64,000 bases of DNA from Paenibacillus sp. HGH0039 (lineage in GTDB: Bacteria; Bacillota; Bacilli; Paenibacillales; NBRC-103111), in NCBI RefSeq assembly GCF_000411255.1, contig NZ_KE150413.1, forward strand, positions 734,794-798,793. The letters are read 5' to 3'. Made by a program: the position numbers and the translations under genes. This document shows, piece after piece, positions 24,353-32,886 of this stretch. Each line of letters starts with the position of its first letter. Positions within the stretch are counted from its first letter, which is position 1. The notes under the pieces are model-generated. The model was given only the letters and a program-made list of their open reading frames with translations. It had not been told where the DNA came from and did no database searches.

Positions 24353-25151
24353 AGGGTTTCCTCCTTGATGAAGTGACGGACAGCTCCGTACCGTTTTCGG
24401 GCGAAGACTGAAGTTCCCACGAGGCTCCGAGCTCGGCGGCCCGCTTGCGCATCATGGTCAGGCCGTAGCGGTGCCGCTGGGATTCGTCCTCTGCGAATCC
24501 GACTCCGTTGTCGGCGATTTTGAGCGACCATTCCGGGCCGCTCGTTTCCAGGTCGATGGAAGCCTGGGTCGCGCGGGAATGCTTGCGGATATTGGTGAAA
24601 GCTTCCTGGATGATGGCGAAAATCTGCACTTCTTCGGCAGCTGTGAGAACTTTGTCGGTCGCCCGCAGATTTTGGACGGTTTCAATGCCGGTCAGCACTT
24701 CCCAGTCCTGCAGCCACTTGCCGATGCGCAGGGTGAAGGAGGTCCCTTCCTCGGGCAGGGTCCGGAGATTGAAAATCGCCTGACGGAGATGATGGTCGAT
24801 TTCGGAGACGGCGGCTTTGGCTTCCTCGGTCTTCCCCTGCTTCAGCTTCACGTTGATAAAAAACAGCGTCTGGGCGAGATTGTCGTGCAGCTCCCGGGCC
24901 AGCCGTTCGCGTTCTTCATAGACGGCGCGTTTGGACGTTTCGCGGGCCAGCCGGTTATTGGTACGCTCGATACTGCGGAACATCCAGGTGGCGAAGACAT
25001 AGGAGACGAGGAGAGTGAGGAACGTAATGTACCAGTTTCCGGTTTCCATGGACATATAGCTCAGCATGAATTCATGCCGGATAAACTCGAATCCTCCGAT
25101 AAACAGGGCAGGGGTCAAAGCGGCCAGCCATTTGAGGGTTTTAAGCGACAT
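24315..25151 (-). CDS. NarL-system sensor histidine kinase (HisKA_3)
   Basis: From the ATG at 25151, behind AAGGACGGG, the 278-residue kinase has two N-terminal membrane spans (about 8-28 and 43-62), a short coiled linker, the HisKA_3 motif RERLARELHDNLAQTLFF with the phospho-His, and a HATPase domain (IADNGVGF, YGLTMMRKRA). It lacks a large sensor domain, like DesK- or LiaS-type intramembrane sensors. Its C-terminus overlaps the regulator gene. Confidence 0.9.
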   Translation of the reverse strand: MSLKTLKWLAALTPALFIGGFEFIRHEFMLSYMSMETGNWYITFLTLLVSYVFATWMFRSIERTNNRLARETSKRAVYEERERLARELHDNLAQTLFFINVKLKQGKTEEAKAAVSEIDHHLRQAIFNLRTLPEEGTSFTLRIGKWLQDWEVLTGIETVQNLRATDKVLTAAEEVQIFAIIQEAFTNIRKHSRATQASIDLETSGPEWSLKIADNGVGFAEDESQRHRYGLTMMRKRAAELGASWELQSSPENGTELSVTSSRRKPYVRDLLSRSHRG

Positions 25152-25335
25152 AACAGCCCGTCCTTTGCATAGATTAATGATTCTTGTCTTAACGGATGTA
25201 CCCAATATACCGTAACGCGTCCGGAGCAACAAGGCGAGAGAAATTTTCCTCTTCGCAGACCGCGACTTTTTGGAGAAACTTTCGTCTAATGGATTTAGTG
25301 TCCTATTTCGGACGAAAAAAAGCCTTCGGGCATAG

Positions 25336-25366
25336 CAAAACCGGCCCCTCGGGTCAAAGGGCCGGC
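25336..25366 (-). terminator. Terminator of the small Lsm-like gene
   Basis: On the minus strand CCGGCCC and GGGCCGG-like arms are followed by TTTTGC, 11 bases beyond the stop at 25377. Confidence 0.6.
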
Positions 25367-25376
25367 TGCGGGTCAC

Positions 25377-25622
25377 TCAATAGAGCATTTCCCGTAAGGA
25401 AGCTCCTTTATTAATCGATTGAGCGGGCAGGTCCGCATAACAGAACGGATCGCCCTCTTCCTCCACAACTTCAATCATGAGAATGTGTTCGATCGGCAGA
25501 AGGACGTTATCCATCTTAATCAGACCAAACTGTTCGTAGTGATTGGAAATGACACCGGTAATGGTATCTTTGCCGCAGCTGACTTTAACTTTCTGCTTCT
25601 GGTATATGAGTATATCAAACAT
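25377..25622 (-). CDS. Small beta-rich conserved protein (YuzF-like)
   Basis: The ATG at 25622 follows GAGAGGTGAG and gives 81 residues. The pattern KVKVSCGKDTITGVISNHYEQ, then GLIKMDNVLLPIEHILMIEVV, is a run of short beta strands like an Lsm/coat-type barrel. It resembles the YuzF/DUF2642 small proteins of Bacillales, some of which are spore-associated. That family link is from recall. The gene is divergent from the GGDEF-like regulator. Confidence 0.6.
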   Translation of the reverse strand: MFDILIYQKQKVKVSCGKDTITGVISNHYEQFGLIKMDNVLLPIEHILMIEVVEEEGDPFCYADLPAQSINKGASLREMLY

Positions 25623-25852
25623 AAATAAACTCACCTCTCTATTAAGATATGACAAGTCCTCTGTGATATTCGTCACACCTTTTTTAAAAAAGAAAGAACA
25701 TTAAATTTATTTAAAGACAATTTAAAGATTTGTCTTTAAATAAAGTCATTCTTTAGAATAGAGTAAGAATGTAAACGCCTACAACACGCGGATTGCCGAG
25801 GTATGTGCTTATCGCAGCGGAAATCCGGCCAGGGACAAGGAGGATGTGCAGC

Positions 25853-27193
25853 TTGGAAATAAAACGACCCCCCAGCCGGGACGAAATCGTGATCGGACTG
25901 ATCGGTCCGGAAGAACTTCTCGATAAAGCGGAGGAGACGATCAAAGCTTTTCCTTCTTTTCATCCATTGTCTTTAAAATGGGAAGGGGAGCCGCACCGGC
26001 TTCCGGACGTTCAGCGTCTCGGCGAGCAGGCCGAGGTGCTGCTTTTTACGGACCCGGACACATTCCGCCTCGCTAAGCAGAGCGTTGCGTTCCGGATTCC
26101 GGCGCATTATGTGCCGCTGACGGGCACGGGCTTATACCGTGCGCTCTATCTGGCCGGTCATACCGGCTCCCCCGGGAAACTGACCGTAGACGGACTGACG
26201 GAGCCTGTCGTAGCCAAGGCGCTGAGGGAACTCGGGGAGAACGGCATGGACGTGGTCTGTTACGGCGGACAGAGCGACGGCAGCTTGCAGGAGCTGGTTG
26301 ACTTCCACCGGGCAGGGGCATCAAGGGACACAGTCGCCCTAACGGGAATGAAGGCGGTTGCGGAGGCTCTGACGAAGGAAGGACTGCGCAGCGAATGGAT
26401 CGCCCCGACCGAGCACGATATGACGATTTCGCTGCAGCGCGCGCTGCTCTCCACGGAGACGCGCCGGAGCAAAGAGGGCCAGATCGTCATCGGGTTCATC
26501 AACATCGACGGATTCGAACGGCTGGCCGCCAGGTCGGGCTCCGAGCACGAAGTGCAGCGGATGAAGCTGGACCTTCACCGGATCGTGCTGGACTACGTCG
26601 AACATCTCGACGGGTATCTGAACACGCTCGGCGGGGACGAGTTTCTGTTCATGACGACGAGAGGGATATTCGAGCGGGAGACGGGCGGCTACAAATCGAT
26701 CCCGCTGGCCAAAGATTTGTCGCTCATGCACGACCTCACGCTGAGCATCGGCATCGGCTTCGGCCGTTCCGCCAACGAAGCGGGTACGCATGCCCGCCTT
26801 GCCCTGCGGCGCTCCAAAGATGCGGGCGGCAACATCACGTTCATCGTGCGCGAGGACCGCAGTGTCATCGGTCCGCTGGAGATGACGGAGCCGAACCGCT
26901 TTGACCTGTCCCTGCTCGATGCCGAGCTGATCAAGGAAGCGGGGAGGGCGGGAATGACGCCCGCTTACCTGAGCCGGCTGGTCGCGTACGTAACCCGCTT
27001 CGGGAAGCTGGATTACACGGCGCAGGAGCTTGCGGGCGTCCTCGACGTGACGGTGCGCAGCACCCACCGCTTCCTGCTGGCTTGGCAGGATGCCGGGCTT
27101 GTCGACGTTATCGGCGAAGAACGCGGCGTTTCCAAAGGACGCCCCAAGCAAATATTCCGTTTGGCCTTTCTGGAGGAGAGAATCCGTTCGTGA
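25853..27193 (+). CDS. GGDEF-like nucleotide-sensing regulator with C-terminal helix-turn-helix
   Basis: The 447-residue protein starts at TTG 25853, nine bases after AAGGAGG. Residues 1-190 look like a ligand-binding domain (IVIGLIGPEELLDKA, VLLFTDPDTFR). Residues ~210-350 form a cyclase-like domain with LGGDEFLFM and LSIGIGFGRSANEAG. The RxxD inhibitory site before GGDEF is absent. The last 90 residues carry a winged helix (AQELAGVLDVTVRSTHRFLLAWQDAGLVD). The layout points to a transcription factor using a GTP-binding GGDEF/GTP-cyclohydrolase-III-like domain as a sensor rather than a c-di-GMP synthase. No target is evident. Confidence 0.65.
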   Translation: MEIKRPPSRDEIVIGLIGPEELLDKAEETIKAFPSFHPLSLKWEGEPHRLPDVQRLGEQAEVLLFTDPDTFRLAKQSVAFRIPAHYVPLTGTGLYRALYLAGHTGSPGKLTVDGLTEPVVAKALRELGENGMDVVCYGGQSDGSLQELVDFHRAGASRDTVALTGMKAVAEALTKEGLRSEWIAPTEHDMTISLQRALLSTETRRSKEGQIVIGFINIDGFERLAARSGSEHEVQRMKLDLHRIVLDYVEHLDGYLNTLGGDEFLFMTTRGIFERETGGYKSIPLAKDLSLMHDLTLSIGIGFGRSANEAGTHARLALRRSKDAGGNITFIVREDRSVIGPLEMTEPNRFDLSLLDAELIKEAGRAGMTPAYLSRLVAYVTRFGKLDYTAQELAGVLDVTVRSTHRFLLAWQDAGLVDVIGEERGVSKGRPKQIFRLAFLEERIRS

Positions 27194-27378
27194 CGGTGAC
27201 CGGTGACCGGAGGTCCTGCCGGACGCTCGCGGATTGCGTGGAACGGACCGTTCCTTCACGGCAGCGGGAATAAAGACCGGGCAGGCGGAGCAAACTGTCA
27301 ATGATTTACTCCATGCCCGCCCGCTTCCAAGCCTTGATGCTTTTTTTTGAAGCCGTGCCCGAACAGCACGGTTTACAA

Positions 27379-27406
27379 ATAAAAAAGCCCCTCGACAAGG
27401 AGCTTC
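27379..27406 (-). terminator. Probable terminator of the VTT-domain gene
   Basis: On the minus strand AAGCTCC pairs with GGGGCTT and is followed by TTTTATTT. Confidence 0.55.
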
Positions 27407-27449
27407 AAAGCAGCACTGCGGAACGGGTCTCTTCCTGGCGGAGGGTTTT

Positions 27450-28043
27450 TTAAGCCCGATGCATGCGGGTCTCGAATTTTTTGCCGAGCAGCCAAAGCAG
27501 GCCGATCACGACCAGGACGATGAGGAACTTCCAGGGCTGGCGGATAAAAGACATGATGTCGTACCCGACGAACGCCATGGTAAACACCATAACCGCCTTT
27601 CCGGCTACGATAGCCGGCAGAAAAATCATTTTCTCGACCCGGGACAGAGCCGCCGCCACCACAACCAGCGAAGAAGGCGTGAACGGGAAGCAGCTCAGCA
27701 GGAAGATCGTGCCGAACCCGTGGTTATGAATCCAATTCATCCCGTTGCGCAATTTGGGCGAGCGGGTCAGCTTTTGCATAAACGCCGTATTGGACAGTCT
27801 GCGGAACAGCAGGAACAGGCAGGTCGCGCCCAGACTCGTGCCGAGCCAGGAGTACAGGAAGCCGAAGCCGAGCCCGTAGGACGCGGCGTTTCCCATGACA
27901 ATCACGAACAGCGGAAGAACGGGAATGAAAGCTTCGATAAACGTCAGCAAAATACCGGGCAATGGACCGAGAGAATTATAATGAGACAAAAGCTGCGCAA
28001 TATTTTCTTCGGTCAGCACATTTTTTATAGATTCCCAAGTCAC
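27450..28043 (-). CDS. TVP38/TMEM64-family (VTT domain) membrane protein
   Basis: The 197-residue protein has about five or six membrane segments. The VTT/DedA-like core shows as FIEAFIPVLPLFVIVMGNAASYG, then the re-entrant-loop motif FLLSCFPFTPSSLVVVAAALS with F/Y-x-P. B. subtilis YtxB is similar. These proteins are linked to membrane lipid movement; substrate here is unknown. It stands alone and is divergent from the MazF-like gene. Confidence 0.85.
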   Translation of the reverse strand: MTWESIKNVLTEENIAQLLSHYNSLGPLPGILLTFIEAFIPVLPLFVIVMGNAASYGLGFGFLYSWLGTSLGATCLFLLFRRLSNTAFMQKLTRSPKLRNGMNWIHNHGFGTIFLLSCFPFTPSSLVVVAAALSRVEKMIFLPAIVAGKAVMVFTMAFVGYDIMSFIRQPWKFLIVLVVIGLLWLLGKKFETRMHRA

Positions 28044-28253
28044 GGCGTTTCAGGAGCTCCTTTTTCGGGTAGTGAAAGATCAACTGGACTGTTTTAATGT
28101 TTCGTAAAAAAGGGTTTGTACATTAGTATAACGAATGAAATCCGGAATGGTTTCTCGGGCAGAGGCGGCATCCGTGTCCGGCAGATTCATCCGTTACCCA
28201 GTTTACCTTAAAACAGAATATTTCTTACACAGCACGAAAGGGGAATTTTGTTC

Positions 28254-28868
28254 ATGGCAAACCGCAATCACAACGGAGGTGGCCCTTTGAAAACGGATCT
28301 TACCCGCATTCAGGATTACTTGGAGTGGCTTAAAACGAAAATCTATCTGGACTCCCTGTCCGACAAAGCGAAAACGCGTGCCCTGCGCCGCGGAGAAGTC
28401 TACAAATGCAATTTGGGAAAAGGCATCGGAAGCGAAGAAGAGAAAGAGCGTCCGTGCATCATTTTACAAAACGACGTCGGCAATAAACATTCCGGGAACA
28501 CGATCATCGCGCCTATTACGCATACCGCGGGCATTCCGAGCGTATCCGTAGAACTCAAGGGAAACTATACGTATTTGGAAGCGGGCAAAGAAAAGCAGCT
28601 TACCGGTTACGTACTGCTGGCCAATATTATGACTGTCAGCAAGTCGCGCATTACGGGGAGCTGCCTGGCGAACATCCGCGGAGAGATGGACGAGATCGAA
28701 GAAAAAGTGATGGTCTCTCTGGGCATGTTCAAAAAATATAAAGATCTTCTCGACAAAAAAGAGAGGGACAAAGCGTTTATCAAACGCCTGCTGCAGGAAA
28801 ATTACGCGCTCAAAGAGAAGCTGGATTTGTATGAGCGTCCGGACAGCGCCTCGGAAATACATGGTTGA
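28254..28868 (+). CDS. PemK/MazF-like protein with N- and C-terminal extensions, no antitoxin seen
   Basis: The 204-residue protein has a MazF core at about 42-155 (RRGEVYKCNLGKGIGSEEEKERPCIILQN, TIIAPIT, LLANIMTVSKSRI). Before it lie about 40 residues and after it a ~50-residue charged coiled coil (KYKDLLDKKERDKAFIKRL). MazF toxins are usually ~110-120 residues and follow an antitoxin gene. No antitoxin-like frame was found on either side. AAAGGGG sits about nine bases before ATG 28254. It may be an RNase or a non-toxic relative with a regulatory role. Confidence 0.75.
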   Translation: MANRNHNGGGPLKTDLTRIQDYLEWLKTKIYLDSLSDKAKTRALRRGEVYKCNLGKGIGSEEEKERPCIILQNDVGNKHSGNTIIAPITHTAGIPSVSVELKGNYTYLEAGKEKQLTGYVLLANIMTVSKSRITGSCLANIRGEMDEIEEKVMVSLGMFKKYKDLLDKKERDKAFIKRLLQENYALKEKLDLYERPDSASEIHG

Positions 28869-28996
28869 CAAAGCTTATTTGGTGTGGTTTAATTGTTTTA
28901 GCGACTTACAAATATGTTTGATCGGTTGATCGAATCGTATCCCAAAGGTCCATTACAATTCAAATATAAGGAGTCCGTTGATTCCTTCGTCTTTCG

Positions 28997-29027
28997 AAAA
29001 AAGATCTCCCGCCAGAGGTCTTTTTTT
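28997..29027 (+). terminator. Terminator between mazF-like gene and pxpB
   Basis: AAAAAAGATCTC pairs with GAGGTCTTTTTT (one G-U pair) across a short loop. Confidence 0.75.
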
Positions 29028-29083
29028 CATGTCTACTAAATAATACACGGCAGGGGATATTTTGAAACGGGGAGACGCAAAAA

Positions 29084-29905
29084 GTGGAGCCTAAATGCAG
29101 TTCTGCAATCGTTTTCGAGCCGCTTGGAGACCAGGCCGTCGTGCTTCGTCTGGGTGAAAGCATATCCGAGGAAGTACACCGGCGTGTTCTGGAGGCGGCG
29201 GAGACGATCAGCCGCAGCCCGTTTCCGGGACTGGTCGAGATCGTACCTACATATACGACAGTCACGGTCTGGTACTCCGTCGTAGAAGCGGCGGTGGCCG
29301 CCGGCAGGCATTTCTCTGCTTCGGAGCTGGAAGAAACCGAGGCCATGCTGGCAGGCGGGGAGCCTGTCGTTTACACCTGGGTTCGCCGGCATCTGGAGCG
29401 TGTTCTAGAAACCGGTGCCGCGGAGCATTCGGTTCTTCCAGCTTCTCCGTCGCGGGAAATATTTATTCCGGTATGTTATGGAGGCTCCTTCGGTCCGGAT
29501 TTGGAAGATGCCGCACGTATTCTCGGGATGAGCCCGGAAGAAGTTGTGAGGCTGCACAGCGGAGGCGTATACCGGGTCTATATGATCGGCTTTGTACCCG
29601 GATTTCCTTATTTGGGAGGACTTCCTTCTTCTCTGGCTCTTGCGCGGAGATCTAATCCCAGGGTTGCCATTCCGGCCGGATCGGTGGGAATCGGAGGCAG
29701 CCAGACCGGGATCTATCCTCTGCCTTCGCCGGGAGGCTGGCATATTATCGGCCGTACGCCGCTTGATCTGCTGCGGACGCGCGAAAATCCTCCGGTGCTG
29801 CTGCAGGCGGGGGACACGGTCCGCTTCGTGCCTGTAGACGAAGAGGATTACGAGCGGCTCTGCCGCGCAGAAACGGAGATGGCTAAGGAGGGGAACCGCC
29901 GATGA
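29084..29905 (+). CDS. pxpB: 5-oxoprolinase subunit PxpB (KipI family)
   Basis: The 273-residue protein belongs to the carboxyltransferase subdomain C/D (KipI) family: IFEPLGDQAVVLRLGESI at the N-terminus, then YMIGFVPGFPYLGGLP and IPAGSVGIGGSQTGIYPLPSPGGWHIIGRTP. With PxpA and PxpC it hydrolyses 5-oxoproline to glutamate using ATP. KipI of B. subtilis also inhibits kinase KinA. GTG 29084 follows GGGGAGACG. It overlaps pxpC by four bases (ATGA). Confidence 0.92.
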   Translation: MEPKCSSAIVFEPLGDQAVVLRLGESISEEVHRRVLEAAETISRSPFPGLVEIVPTYTTVTVWYSVVEAAVAAGRHFSASELEETEAMLAGGEPVVYTWVRRHLERVLETGAAEHSVLPASPSREIFIPVCYGGSFGPDLEDAARILGMSPEEVVRLHSGGVYRVYMIGFVPGFPYLGGLPSSLALARRSNPRVAIPAGSVGIGGSQTGIYPLPSPGGWHIIGRTPLDLLRTRENPPVLLQAGDTVRFVPVDEEDYERLCRAETEMAKEGNRR

Positions 29906-30918
29906 GCCTGCTTGTCGAAAATCCGGGGTTGTACACGACCGTGCAGGATACGGGGCGCTTCGGCTTCCGCCGCTTCGGATTTGTCTCCGGAGGGGCAATG
30001 GACGTCCTGTCGATGCAGGCGGCCAATATCCTCACGGGCAATCCCCGGCATGCGGCCGTTCTGGAATGGACGCTGCAGGGTCCGCGGCTGCTGCTGCGTC
30101 AAGACACGCTGGCCGCATGGTGCGGCCCGGAGTTTGCGGTATACGCCGGAGGGACACCCGTTCCCGGCTGGCGCCCCGTATATATCCGGGCGGGGACGAC
30201 GCTCACGCTCGGAAGCGGACGCAACGGATGCCGGGGCTATCTTGCCCTCGCGGGCGGCGTCGACGTTCCGCTTGCGCTCGGCAGCCGGAGCACGTACACC
30301 CGCGCCGGGCTGGGCGGGTTGGAAGGACGGCCGCTTCAGGCGGGCGACGAGCTGCTGCCGGGCAGGCCGTCACCGGCCGCCGAGCGGATGATGGCAGAGC
30401 TCCGGCTTCAGGCTTCCGCTGAAGACATCGATGTCCGGGCGACCGCGTGGGAGGCCTCCTGGGCCGTCAGACCTGGCGGGACGGCGGGGAACCCCGCGGT
30501 GCTTCGTGTCGTCCGCGGCAGTGAGACCGGCCGGTTCAAGGGAGGTCTGGACGCCTTGACCGCGAGTGTTTACCGCGTGCAGCCCCAATCGGACCGCATG
30601 GGCTGCCGGCTGCAAGGCTCCGCCCTGGAACTGTCCGTTCCGGGCGAACTCGTATCGGAGAGCACGGCGCCCGGGACGATCCAGGTTCCGCCGGACGGAC
30701 AGCCGATCGTGCTGGCCGCCGACAGCCAGACGACAGGCGGGTATCCGCGAATCGGGCATGTCATCAGCGCGGATCTGCCGGTTCTGGGCCAGCTTGCTCC
30801 CGGGGCGTCCGTGCGTTTCGCGGAAGTGACGCTGCATGAGGCGCAGGCGGAGCTGATGCGCCAGGAAATGAACCTGAGGCTGCTCCAGACCGGAGTACGC
30901 GCAAGGATGGGGAGATAA
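29902..30918 (+). CDS. pxpC: 5-oxoprolinase subunit PxpC (KipA, biotin-dependent carboxyltransferase-like)
   Basis: The 338-residue protein shows the carboxyltransferase A/B subdomain pattern: GLYTTVQDTGRFGFRRFG, GSRSTYTRAGLGGLEGRPL and the late IVLAADSQTTGGYPRIGHV. It forms the large 5-oxoprolinase subunit pair with PxpB. Translation is coupled to pxpB through the ATGA overlap, and pxpA starts three bases after its stop. Composition becomes very GC-rich toward pxpA. Confidence 0.92.
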   Translation: MSLLVENPGLYTTVQDTGRFGFRRFGFVSGGAMDVLSMQAANILTGNPRHAAVLEWTLQGPRLLLRQDTLAAWCGPEFAVYAGGTPVPGWRPVYIRAGTTLTLGSGRNGCRGYLALAGGVDVPLALGSRSTYTRAGLGGLEGRPLQAGDELLPGRPSPAAERMMAELRLQASAEDIDVRATAWEASWAVRPGGTAGNPAVLRVVRGSETGRFKGGLDALTASVYRVQPQSDRMGCRLQGSALELSVPGELVSESTAPGTIQVPPDGQPIVLAADSQTTGGYPRIGHVISADLPVLGQLAPGASVRFAEVTLHEAQAELMRQEMNLRLLQTGVRARMGR

Positions 30919-30921
30919 GGC

Positions 30922-31689
30922 ATGGTATCGATCGATTTGAACTGCGATATGGGCGAAAGCTACGGCGCTTACCGGTTCGGCCGGGACGAGGAGCTGCTGG
31001 AGAGCATTTCATCGGCGAATATCGCCTGCGGGTTCCACGCCGGAGATCCCGGCGTCATGCGCCGGACAGTGGCGCTCTGCCTGGAGAAAGGCGTCGCCGT
31101 AGGCGCGCATCCCGGGCTGCCCGACCTGGCCGGCTTCGGCCGCCGGGAGATGGCAGTCGGCGCCGAAGAAGTCTATGAGCTGACTTTGTATCAGCTCGGA
31201 GCCCTTCAAGCCTTCGTACAGGCCGAAGGCGGCAATCTCCGCCATGTGAAGCCCCATGGCGCTCTGTACCACATGGCGACCGCACGCGGCGATCTGGCCG
31301 ATGCGGTCGCCCGGGCGGCGCTGCGCGTCAGCGGCGGCGCTCTCGTGCTGCTCGGACCGCCGGGCAGCGAGCTGCTCCGCGCCGGGAAGGCGCACGGGCT
31401 GCGCACGGCGGCGGAGGCGTTCGCCGACCGGACGTACCGGCCGGACGGCACCCTGACGCCCCGGACGGAGCCGGGAGCGCTGCTGAGCGATCCGGCGCAG
31501 GCGGCCGCGCAGGTGCTGCGCCTCGTGCGCGACGGCGCCGTGACCGGCGCGCGCGGCGAGACCGTGCCGCTGACCGCGGAGACGGTCTGCGTGCACGGGG
31601 ACGGCCCGCACGCGGCCGTCATCGCCCGCTCGGTCCGGGCGGCGCTGGACGAGGCGGGCGTTGCGGTCCGCCCGCCTTGGAGCGCGTGA
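30922..31689 (+). CDS. pxpA: 5-oxoprolinase subunit PxpA (LamB/YcsF family)
   Basis: The 255-residue length and motifs SIDLNCDMGESYGAYRFG, ANIACGFHAGDPGVM, VGAHPGLPDLAGFGRR and VKPHGALYH are those of the LamB/YcsF family. PxpA completes the ATP-dependent 5-oxoprolinase. It is the last gene of the operon. GC content in its 3' half is clearly above the surroundings. Confidence 0.94.
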   Translation: MVSIDLNCDMGESYGAYRFGRDEELLESISSANIACGFHAGDPGVMRRTVALCLEKGVAVGAHPGLPDLAGFGRREMAVGAEEVYELTLYQLGALQAFVQAEGGNLRHVKPHGALYHMATARGDLADAVARAALRVSGGALVLLGPPGSELLRAGKAHGLRTAAEAFADRTYRPDGTLTPRTEPGALLSDPAQAAAQVLRLVRDGAVTGARGETVPLTAETVCVHGDGPHAAVIARSVRAALDEAGVAVRPPWSA

Positions 31690-31976
31690 GGGGCCTCGCG
31701 CGGGCTGGGGCGGTGTGGCGCCGCAGGACGGCCGGCCATCGGAGCCGGGTGCACAGCCCGCGGTACGGCGCGTTCACGTCCTGCTTCAGGTGACGCAGGA
31801 CGGCTGACGGCGAGAGCCGAATCCGGCCTGGATCTGCGGAGCTGCTCCGGTTTTCAGGAATATCTGGAAAGAACGACTATAACGAATCTCCCCCTTGAGA
31901 ACGGGCCCGCAAATATGCGTTAATAGAGATGCAGCCGGCCGGCTCCACTCTATCAGGAAAGGAGTGATTCGGAACA

Positions 31977-32009
31977 ATGAACACGACAATGGAGGTGGCT
32001 TCTGCGTAA
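31977..32009 (+). CDS. Possible 10-codon leader ORF
   Basis: ATG 31977 starts a frame reading MNTTMEVASA and a stop. AAAGGAG lies about 12 bases upstream, slightly far. A small hairpin (GCTTCTGC/GCGGAAGC) overlaps its end and a strong terminator follows, as in an attenuator. It could equally be chance. Confidence 0.3.
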   Translation: MNTTMEVASA

Positions 32010-32025
32010 GCGGAAGCCCGTGTCG

Positions 32026-32057
32026 AACCGGGGGCGGCAGCGCCCCCGGTTTTTATT
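32026..32057 (+). terminator. Strong terminator in the gene-free region
   Basis: ACCGGGGGCG pairs perfectly with CGCCCCCGGT over a four-base loop, then TTTTATTTT. No gene of normal size precedes it within 300 bases. Confidence 0.85.
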
Positions 32058-32082
32058 TTCCTGAAGATTATGTGAAATGTGC

Positions 32083-32111
32083 GTGACAAAAACAGGCCGA
32101 CTCCATATAAT
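32083..32111 (+). promoter_or_regulatory. Promoter for the leader ORF/HTH gene transcript
   Basis: GTGACA and TATAAT are separated by exactly 17 bases, placing a transcript start near 32118, about 40 bases before the 18-codon ORF. Confidence 0.65.
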
Positions 32112-32157
32112 TGGAAATAGTAAACCCAAAAAAATTAGGTGAAAGGAGATGGTTTCC

Positions 32158-32214
32158 ATGAAATTTGTTCAAACAGTAAGAGTGAAAGTCACCGTAGAGG
32201 TGCTCATTTTCTAA
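32158..32214 (+). CDS. 18-residue peptide ORF with strong ribosome site
   Basis: The frame encodes MKFVQTVRVKVTVEVLIF. AAAGGAG lies nine bases before the ATG and a good promoter lies 47 bases upstream. Residues alternate valine with charged or polar side chains (VRVKVTVEV), an amphipathic beta-strand pattern. A long inverted repeat begins at the base after the stop codon. It may be a leader peptide governing the HTH gene at 32391, or a functional micropeptide. Confidence 0.5.
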   Translation: MKFVQTVRVKVTVEVLIF

Positions 32215-32312
32215 CTGCTATCATCATGGAAGTACCGTTCACCTGTTTGTATATACATACAAGCTGCGGCACGATACCTATCGTGTATATCTTTCCTTAT
32301 GAATGATAGCAG
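32215..32312 (+). repeat. Large inverted repeat in the 5' leader
   Basis: CTGCTATCAT (32215-32224) pairs exactly with ATGATAGCAG (32303-32312). Inside lies the perfect small hairpin CACGATA-CC-TATCGTG and A/T-rich palindromic pieces (TGTATATACATAC). There is no T-run, so a structured mRNA leader is more likely than a terminator. Confidence 0.65.
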
Positions 32313-32390
32313 GTGCGGAAGATGAAGACCCTCTACGTTTGACGATGCGGTACGGATCATACACGACCAATTCGAGGAGGTTTTCATCCG

Positions 32391-32687
32391 ATGAGTTACA
32401 AGAACGGCAAGGATATTCTTCCGGCCAGCTTGCTTAAAGAGCTGCAGAATTACATTCAGGGAGAGATCATTTACGTTCCGAAGAAAGAGAAGAAACGCGC
32501 AGGCTGGGGAGAAAATAACGGAACCCGCCTCATCATAGAACGGCGCAACCGCGAAATATTCCGGTTATACCAAAACGGTTCAACCGTGCTGGAGCTGATT
32601 CAGACGTTTCATCTATCGGAAGACAGCATACGCAAGATCATTGGAAAAACACGCGAGCGGCTCAAAGAAGCTGCCGCGACACCATAA
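32391..32687 (+). CDS. Small HTH-type regulator-like protein (CD3324-like)
   Basis: The 98-residue protein begins MSYKNGKDILPASLLKELQNY and has IQGEIIYVPKKE. Its C-terminal helix-turn-helix-like part reads LYQNGSTVLELIQTFHLSEDSIRKIIGK. It resembles the short CD3324-type proteins of Firmicutes, whose C-terminus is Mor/resolvase-like. CGAGGAGG precedes the ATG. It has an unusually long, structured upstream leader, suggesting post-transcriptional control. Confidence 0.65.
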   Translation: MSYKNGKDILPASLLKELQNYIQGEIIYVPKKEKKRAGWGENNGTRLIIERRNREIFRLYQNGSTVLELIQTFHLSEDSIRKIIGKTRERLKEAAATP

Positions 32688-32715
32688 AACGGCGACCTCT
32701 TAGGCCGCCGTTTTT
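32687..32715 (+). terminator. Terminator of the small HTH gene
   Basis: AAACGGCG pairs with CGCCGTTT-type arm and T-run directly after the stop codon. Confidence 0.75.
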
Positions 32716-32886
32716 CTATGTCTTCCGGCAGTCTCCCCCAGAGGCTGGAAATTTTTTTACCCGGATCGGGCTCGTGTGCTATCATAGATAAAAAGTTGCG
32801 GTGGATAGTTTATGGAAGGATTTCGGAAATATTAATCGAACCCTATCGGTGTAGAGACAGACCGCAGACGAACAGGAGGAATGGAG

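Noticed and set aside
29084-31689. Allophanate hydrolase or urea carboxylase genes
   Set aside because: The KipI/KipA-like pair followed by a LamB/YcsF gene is the pxpBCA 5-oxoprolinase order; no amidase or biotin carboxylase domain is present.
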